From assembly GCA_964243295.1 (NCBI GenBank), contig CAXTEJ010000084.1, forward strand, positions 1 through 10,475: DNA of 10,475 bases. The letters are read 5' to 3'. This stretch comes from CAXTEJ01 sp964243295. Its GTDB lineage: Bacteria > Actinomycetota > Actinomycetes > Actinomycetales > Angustibacteraceae. How positions within the stretch are numbered: position 1 is the first letter of the stretch; each line of letters begins with the position of its first letter. Below the pieces are notes generated by a model. The model was not told where the DNA came from. It saw only the letters and a program-made list of their open reading frames with translations, and searched no databases. Shown here piece after piece: positions 7,201 through 10,475 of the stretch. Both the position numbers and the translations under genes were made by a program.

Positions 7201-7453
7201 CCGGGTCGTCCAGCAGGCGCGACGCGACGCCGGCCTGCACGTCAGCGACCGGATCAGGCTCACCGTCGCGGCCGACGTCGCGGTGTGGGAGGCGCTCGTC
7301 GCCCACCAGGACCTGCTCATGACCGACACGCTCGCGACGCAGGCCGGCACGTCCGGCGACCTCGAGCACCTGCCGCTCGGCGAGGGCGTGACCGAGCAGG
7401 CGGTGGGCGACGGGCTGCGCGTGCGCGTGCGGGTGGAGAGGGTGGGGGCATGA
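4220..7453 (+). CDS. ileS: Isoleucine--tRNA ligase, type 2 (eukaryote-like)
   Basis: This cytosolic class Ia synthetase charges tRNA-Ile and hydrolyses Val-tRNA-Ile in its CP1 domain; the protein has 1077 residues. The HIGH-equivalent HYGH lies at 65-68 in GLPHYGHLL, the form typical of type 2 (IleRS2). CWRC pairs at 192-195 and 416-419 flank the editing insertion. Its threonine-rich TTTPWT is at 234-239. WFESGSMPFAQ precedes KMSKS at 621-625. A long anticodon-binding and C-terminal region follows, without the C-terminal zinc finger of type 1 enzymes. IleRS2 enzymes are known to be less sensitive to mupirocin; whether this one is has to be inferred. The start is ATG 4220, with GAGGAG 5 nt upstream. 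An in-frame GTG at 4190 lies in the sequestrator loop and is rejected. The gene is headed by the T-box and overlaps folC by 4 nt (ATGA). Confidence 0.97.
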   Translation: MTYPKHDAADVPSSPRFPAIEDRVQRYWAQDGTFQASIDQRAAGEDGSNEFVFYDGPPFANGLPHYGHLLTGYVKDVVPRYQTMRGRRVERRFGWDCHGLPAEVEAEKQLGITHKSEIDALGVAAFNDACRTSVLAYTKEWEEYVGRQARWVDFENDYKTLDTDYMESVMWAFKSLWDKGLIYEGFRVLAYCWRCETPLSNTETRMDDVYRQRQDPAVTVGLKLETGEYALIWTTTPWTLPSNLAAAVNRDIDYVVVTGPAEGAFAGEKVLLAADRLGHYERELGLSDVADAEAKGRLVERLTGADLVGRRYTPPFDFFAGRANAHQVLQADYVTTDEGTGVVHIAPAFGEEDKVVTDAAGIEVVVPVNGQGRFTAEVPTYEGQHVFDANKVIARDLREAGLLLRLESYDHPYPHCWRCDNALIYRAVSSWFVKVTAIKDRMLELNEQISWTPDHVKHGSFGKWLAGARDWSISRSRYWGSAVPVWQSDDPAYPRVDVYGSLDELERDFGVRPTDLHRPYVDELTRPNPDDPTGRSTMRRVPEVLDCWFESGSMPFAQVHYPFESKDWFEHHYPGDFIVEYVPQTRGWFYTMHVLATALFDRPAFRTAVVHGILLGEDGRKMSKSLRNYPDVREVFDRDGSDAMRWFLMASPVLRGGNLAVTERGIRDGVRQVLIPLWNTWYFFSLYANALDGADGTEKYYQARWSTASTDVLDRYLLAKLHDLVTRTQAQLDAYDVGAACGSVRDFLDVLTNWYVRRSRERFWGEDDTAAFDTLYTALEVLTRVAAPLLPLTTEEVWRGLTGGRSVHLADWPDAADLPADDALVASMDRSREVCSAVLALRKAEGLRVRLPLESLTVVSAEAGALEGFASLVADEVNVREVRLVDLDDAASTSFGVSQRLTVNARAAGPRLGKDVQTAIRASKSGDWSVADDGTVTAGGFALVEGEFTLDTVVAGGEAAGSRAVGVLPRDGFVVLDTEVTPELEAVGLVRDVVRVVQQARRDAGLHVSDRIRLTVAADVAVWEALVAHQDLLMTDTLATQAGTSGDLEHLPLGEGVTEQAVGDGLRVRVRVERVGA

Positions 7454-8985
7454 GCGACGCGTACACCGGCGACCCCAGCGACCTGCCCGACGAGCTGCAG
7501 GCGCTGCTGCGCGACGAGCCCGACGCCGACGAGCTGACCGACGACCCGCTCGACGACGCGCTGCACGCGGAGGAGCGGGACGGCGACGAGCAGGAGACGG
7601 TCGACGACGAGGGCCTGTCGCTGGAGGACGTCCCCGTGAGCGGCGAGCTGGCGGCGCGGTTGCGGCAGGTCGAGCAGCGGGTGCTCGACCGGGCGCCGGA
7701 GAACGACGTCGACCCCTCGCTCGACGCCATCCGGTCGCTGGTCGAGCTGATGGGCGACCCGCAGCGGGCGTTCCCCGTCGTCCACGTCACCGGCACGAAC
7801 GGCAAGACGTCGACGACGCGGATGATCGAGCGGCTGCTGCGCGAGCTCGGGTTGCGCACCGGCCGGTTCACCAGCCCCCACCTGGTCGACGTGCGTGAGC
7901 GCATCAGCCTCGACGGCGAGCCGATCGACCCGCTGCGGTTCGTCGCTGCCTGGGACGACGTGGCGCCGTACCTGGAGATCGTGGACCAGCGCTCGCGCGA
8001 GGCCGGCGAGCCGCTCATCAACTACTTCCAGGTGCTGACGGCGATGGCGTTCTCGGCCTTCGCCGACGCGCCGGTCGACGTGGCCGTCATCGAGGTGGGC
8101 CTCGGCGGCACCTGGGACTCCACCAACGTCGCCGACGGGCAGGTCGCCGTCATCACCCCGATCGGCATCGACCACGAGCGGCTGCTGGGCTCGACCGTCG
8201 AGGCCATCGCGGGGGAGAAGGCCGGCATCATCAAACCGGGCGCGGTCGCGGTGCTGGCCGAGCAGCTCGACGAGGCGAACGAGGTGCTGGCCGAGCGGAT
8301 CATGGCCGTCGAGGCGCGGCCGGTGGTCGCCGGGCGGCAGTTCGGCGTGGTGCAGCGCGACGTCGCGGTGGGTGGCCAGCTGGTCACCATCCGGGGGCTC
8401 GGCGGCGACTACCCCGAGCTGTTCCTGCCGCTGCACGGCGCCCACCAGGCCCACAACCTCGCGGTCGCGGTCGCGGCGGTCGAGTCGTTCTTCGGCGGCG
8501 GAGAGGCGCCGCTCGACCTCGAGGTCGTGCGGTCGGCCGTCGCCGACATGAGCTCGCCGGGCCGGCTGGAGGTCGTGCGCACCAGCCCGACCGTCGTGGT
8601 GGACGCCGCGCACAACCCGGCCGGTGCGGCCGTCCTCGGCGACGCGCTGGCGGAGGCGTTCTCGTTCCGCCGGCTGATCGGGGTCGTCGGTGTGCTGCGC
8701 GACAAGGACGCGGTGGGCATCCTCGAGGTGCTCGAGCCGATCCTGGACGAGGTGGTGATCACCGCGTCGACGTCGGTGCGGGCCACCGACCCCGACGACC
8801 TCGCCGAGGTGGCGCGCGACGTCTTCGGCGACGAGCGGGTGCACGTCGCCCGCCGGCTGCCGGACGCCGTCGAGTTGGCGGTGCAGCTGGCCGAGGACGA
8901 CGGCGAGATGGGCGCCGGCGTGCTGGTCACCGGGTCGGTCACCCTCGCGGCCGAGGTGCGCACGCTCGCTGGGGCGGCGCGGTGA
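7450..8985 (+). CDS. folC: Bifunctional dihydrofolate synthase / folylpolyglutamate synthase
   Basis: This enzyme adds glutamate to dihydropteroate and then to reduced folates, using ATP, so that cofactors are retained in the cell. The protein has 511 residues. Mur-ligase-type landmarks are the P-loop GTNGKTS at 115-121, TSPHL of the omega loop shortly after, EVGLGG at 215-220 with WDSTN at 222-226, GIDHE at 239-243, EKAGIIKPG from 256 (K257 is the likely carbamylated lysine), and DAAHNPAG at 385-392 in the C-terminal domain. Before the fold lies an extension of about 64 residues, very acidic (roughly 25 Asp/Glu, two Arg, no Lys) and likely disordered. The core starts near residue 68 (AARLRQVEQRVLDR). 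The ATG overlaps the ileS stop (ATGA) and the upstream G-rich SD is weak, which suggests translational coupling. Bifunctionality is the family norm, not shown by the sequence. Confidence 0.95.
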   Translation: MSDAYTGDPSDLPDELQALLRDEPDADELTDDPLDDALHAEERDGDEQETVDDEGLSLEDVPVSGELAARLRQVEQRVLDRAPENDVDPSLDAIRSLVELMGDPQRAFPVVHVTGTNGKTSTTRMIERLLRELGLRTGRFTSPHLVDVRERISLDGEPIDPLRFVAAWDDVAPYLEIVDQRSREAGEPLINYFQVLTAMAFSAFADAPVDVAVIEVGLGGTWDSTNVADGQVAVITPIGIDHERLLGSTVEAIAGEKAGIIKPGAVAVLAEQLDEANEVLAERIMAVEARPVVAGRQFGVVQRDVAVGGQLVTIRGLGGDYPELFLPLHGAHQAHNLAVAVAAVESFFGGGEAPLDLEVVRSAVADMSSPGRLEVVRTSPTVVVDAAHNPAGAAVLGDALAEAFSFRRLIGVVGVLRDKDAVGILEVLEPILDEVVITASTSVRATDPDDLAEVARDVFGDERVHVARRLPDAVELAVQLAEDDGEMGAGVLVTGSVTLAAEVRTLAGAAR

Positions 8986-9419
8986 GCGCGCAGGTCGAGG
9001 AGCCACGCACGCGCTCGCGGTCCTACCGCCGGCTGCTCGCGATGCTCGTGCTCATCAGCGAGTCGCTCGTCATCGGGTTCGCGACGCTGGTGGCCAAGGA
9101 TCTGTCGGACGTGCCCGACAGCCGCGTCTACCTCGCCGGCGGCGTGGTGGCGCTGCTGTGCGTGCTCGCCGCGGGGCTGCTGCGCTCGCGCGTCGGCTTC
9201 CTGCTCGGGTGGCTGGTGCAGCTGCTGCTGATCGCGAGCGCGGCGTGGGTGCCGATCATGCTGGTGATCGGCCTGGGCTTCGCGATCCTGTGGGTCGTCG
9301 TCCTGGTGCAGGGCAGCCGCGCCGACGCGCTGACCGTGCGCCGTGAGCGCGAGGCGCGCGCCGCCGCCCGTGCCGCCCGGGCGGGCGAGGCCCGCGGTGA
9401 CCTGCCCGCCGGTGGCTAG
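8982..9419 (+). CDS. DUF4233 family small membrane protein
   Basis: This 145-residue integral membrane protein has no established function. Four hydrophobic segments are visible at about 17-37, 49-67, 71-90 and 91-110. The N-terminus is short and basic (RTRSRSYRR, 9-17). The cytoplasmic-looking tail from about 112 is rich in Arg, Ala and Glu and probably helical. No catalytic motif is evident. Position identifies the family: in actinobacteria a DUF4233 protein sits between folC and ndk (for example Rv2446c in Mycobacterium tuberculosis, from memory). The GTG start overlaps the folC stop as GTGA, so translation is probably coupled. The fixed location suggests a link to folate or nucleotide metabolism or to the membrane, but this remains a guess. 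Confidence 0.85.
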   Translation: MSAQVEEPRTRSRSYRRLLAMLVLISESLVIGFATLVAKDLSDVPDSRVYLAGGVVALLCVLAAGLLRSRVGFLLGWLVQLLLIASAAWVPIMLVIGLGFAILWVVVLVQGSRADALTVRREREARAAARAARAGEARGDLPAGG

Positions 9420-9476
9420 GGTGGCGCTGCCCGGCCCGGTGCCGGCGTCCCGCATCGACCTCAGTCCCTGACGACC

Positions 9477-9482
9477 GGAAGG
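9477..9482 (+). promoter_or_regulatory. ndk ribosome binding site
   Basis: GGAAGG lies 8 nt before the GTG at 9491 and supports that start. The 71-nt gap after the DUF4233 gene (9420-9490) shows no clear promoter or terminator, so read-through from the ileS-folC operon is plausible. Confidence 0.6.
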
Positions 9483-9490
9483 CACCTCCC

Positions 9491-9913
9491 GTGACCGAAC
9501 GCAGCCTCGTCCTCGTCAAGCCCGACGGCGTCCGCCGCGGCCTGACCGGTGAGATCGTGCGCCGCATCGAGGCCAAGGGCTACACCCTCGTCGCCCTCGA
9601 GCTGCGCACCGTCGGCCGCGAGGTCCTCGCCGAGCACTACGCCGAGCACGAGGGCAAGCCCTTCTACGAGCCGCTCGTCGAGTTCATGTCGTCCGGGCCG
9701 GTCGCGGCGGTCGTGATCGAGGGCGAGCGCTGCATCGAGGGCTTCCGCTCGCTGGCCGGGACCACCGACCCCACGACGGCGGCCCCCGGCACGATCCGCG
9801 GCGACCTGGGCCGCGACTGGGGCCTGAAGGTGCAGCAGAACCTCGTCCACGGCTCCGACTCGGCCGAGTCTGCCGCCCGCGAGATCGGCATCTGGTTCCC
9901 CCAGCTGGCCTGA
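9491..9913 (+). CDS. ndk: Nucleoside diphosphate kinase
   Basis: The enzyme transfers the gamma-phosphate between nucleoside tri- and diphosphates by a ping-pong mechanism through a phosphohistidine. The protein has 140 residues. The active-site histidine is H120 in NLVHGSDSAESAAREI. Other family residues are K10 (VKPDGV), Y50, R86 (EGFRSLAGTT), T92, R103 (GTIRGD) and N117. The protein is a few residues longer than the 134-137 I recall for mycobacterial and bacillar Ndk. Eleven residues lie between RGD and NLVH, where the M. tuberculosis and Bacillus subtilis enzymes, as I remember them, have seven. The start is GTG 9491 with GGAAGG upstream. It is the last gene of the ileS-folC-DUF4233-ndk string and converges with the sortase gene, with 28 bp between stop codons. 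Confidence 0.97.
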   Translation: MTERSLVLVKPDGVRRGLTGEIVRRIEAKGYTLVALELRTVGREVLAEHYAEHEGKPFYEPLVEFMSSGPVAAVVIEGERCIEGFRSLAGTTDPTTAAPGTIRGDLGRDWGLKVQQNLVHGSDSAESAAREIGIWFPQLA

Positions 9914-9941
9914 GTCCCCGGCCGACGCACCGCAGCACCGG

Positions 9942-10475
9942 CTACGCCGGGTTGGCGTAGACCACCACGTTGTCGCGGTAGTGGCCGGTCGAGCGGTCGA
10001 ACGACCCGGCGCAGGTGATCAGCCGCAGCACCGGCCCAGGCGCCGGGCCGTAGACCTGCGCGGTCGGGAAGGCGTCCTTGGCGTACTGCTCGACGCGCGT
10101 CACCCGGAACCGCACGACGTCGCCGTCACGCTGTTGCACGGTCACCAGGTCGCCGGGCGCGAGCTCGTGCAGGCGGTAGAAGACCGCCGGCCCGCGACGG
10201 GAGTCCACGTGCCCGGCGATGACCGCGGGGCCGCGCTCGCCCGGGGCCGGGCCCGGCGCGAACCAGCCCGCCTTCGCGAAGTCCGAGGGCACCTGCATGG
10301 TGCCGTCGGCCGCGGTGCCGAGACGCACGAGCGGGGACGACGCCCCGATCGCCGGGATCTGCACCGACACCGGCAGGTCGCCCGCCGCCACCACGCGCGG
10401 CGCCGGCGGCAGCGGGCCGGTCTGCGCCGGCTCCGGCGTCGGCCGGCTGGCTGGGGGGGTGGGTGTGGGGGTGGG
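9942..10475 (-). CDS. Class F sortase, 5'-truncated by the window edge
   Basis: This is an actinobacterial class F sortase, a membrane-anchored, outward-facing cysteine transpeptidase. Visible are 177 residues of the C-terminal part. The catalytic triad is H89 in AGHVDS, C155 in LRLITCAGSFD and R167 in GHYRDNVVVYA; family motifs IPAIG and MQVPSDF precede it. The catalytic domain starts around residue 34 (VSVQIPAIG). Before it the same frame stays open to the window end, encoding a Pro/Thr-rich linker (PTPTPTPPASRPTPEPAQTG) typical of the segment between the membrane anchor and the catalytic domain. The true start therefore lies beyond 10475, and the GTG at 10394 is not preferred. No pilin or LPXTG substrate gene is in the window. 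Class F sortases are often orphans, and the substrate is unknown. Confidence 0.93.
   Translation of the reverse strand, partial: PTPTPTPPASRPTPEPAQTGPLPPAPRVVAAGDLPVSVQIPAIGASSPLVRLGTAADGTMQVPSDFAKAGWFAPGPAPGERGPAVIAGHVDSRRGPAVFYRLHELAPGDLVTVQQRDGDVVRFRVTRVEQYAKDAFPTAQVYGPAPGPVLRLITCAGSFDRSTGHYRDNVVVYANPA

Noticed and set aside
3335..7369. Very long minus-strand open frame antisense to ileS, plus similar long open frames antisense to valS (1636-3867, plus) and folC (6544-9006, minus).
   Set aside because: Their translations are low-complexity Arg/Ala/Gly/Val/His-rich strings with no family motifs, as expected for shadow frames in very GC-rich DNA. The sense frames carry clear synthetase and ligase motifs.
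9396..9422. TAGGGT (9417-9422) with GTGACC upstream as an ndk promoter.
   Set aside because: The spacer is only 14 nt and the TAG is the DUF4233 stop codon; the match is probably accidental.
9938..9950. Small hairpin CCGGC/GCCGG between ndk and the sortase gene as a terminator.
   Set aside because: Only 5 bp, it overlaps the sortase stop codon and has no U-tract.
9942..10394. Sortase gene starting at the GTG at 10394.
   Set aside because: The frame stays open through a Pro/Thr-rich linker to the window edge, and class F sortases need an upstream membrane anchor, so the gene is truncated by the window.

Overview
The window comes from a very GC-rich actinobacterium (Actinomycetota). The evidence is strong G/C bias at third codon positions, frequent GTG starts, an AdhC-type alcohol dehydrogenase close to the mycobacterial one as I remember it, a class F sortase, a eukaryote-like (type 2) isoleucyl-tRNA synthetase behind an ultrashort Stem I T-box, and the actinobacterial folC-DUF4233-ndk gene string. 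I cannot name the genus. The archaeal-like ValRS together with ileS next to folC points to the Micrococcales/Kineosporiales/Nocardioidales part of the phylum, which is an inference from memory.

Layout. Positions 160-1203 (minus) hold a zinc-dependent NADP-type alcohol dehydrogenase, followed on its 3' side by two tandem GC hairpins (144-122 and 119-77). Positions 1342-3918 (minus) hold valS, encoding an archaeal-like (type 2) valyl-tRNA synthetase. The 301 bp divergent spacer 3919-4219 holds the valS ribosome binding site, a -10 box for ileS and a complete translational tRNA-Ile T-box riboswitch. On the plus strand follow ileS (4220-7453), folC (7450-8985), a DUF4233 membrane protein gene (8982-9419) and ndk (9491-9913). 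ileS, folC and the DUF4233 gene overlap by 4 nt each (ATGA, then GTGA). A class F sortase gene (minus, 9942 to the right edge) converges on ndk and is cut off by the window end at its 5' side.

How the parts work together. Two aminoacyl-tRNA synthetases for branched-chain amino acids are divergently transcribed from one spacer, but only the ileS side shows a T-box. The switch can be read base by base: specifier AUC, a T-box whose UGGU can pair with tRNA ACCA, and a segment at 4177-4186 that pairs either with the T-box 5' flank (antisequestrator) or with the ileS Shine-Dalgarno (sequestrator). Because ileS, folC and the DUF4233 gene overlap, Ile-tRNA charging may also influence folate polyglutamylation.

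Most of the window is housekeeping. The best signals are the T-box and its possible reach into folC, the non-canonical ValRS/IleRS pair with ileS in the position usually held by valS, the acidic N-terminal extension of FolC, and the uncharacterised DUF4233 protein. I saw no mobile element, CRISPR array, tRNA or rRNA gene.
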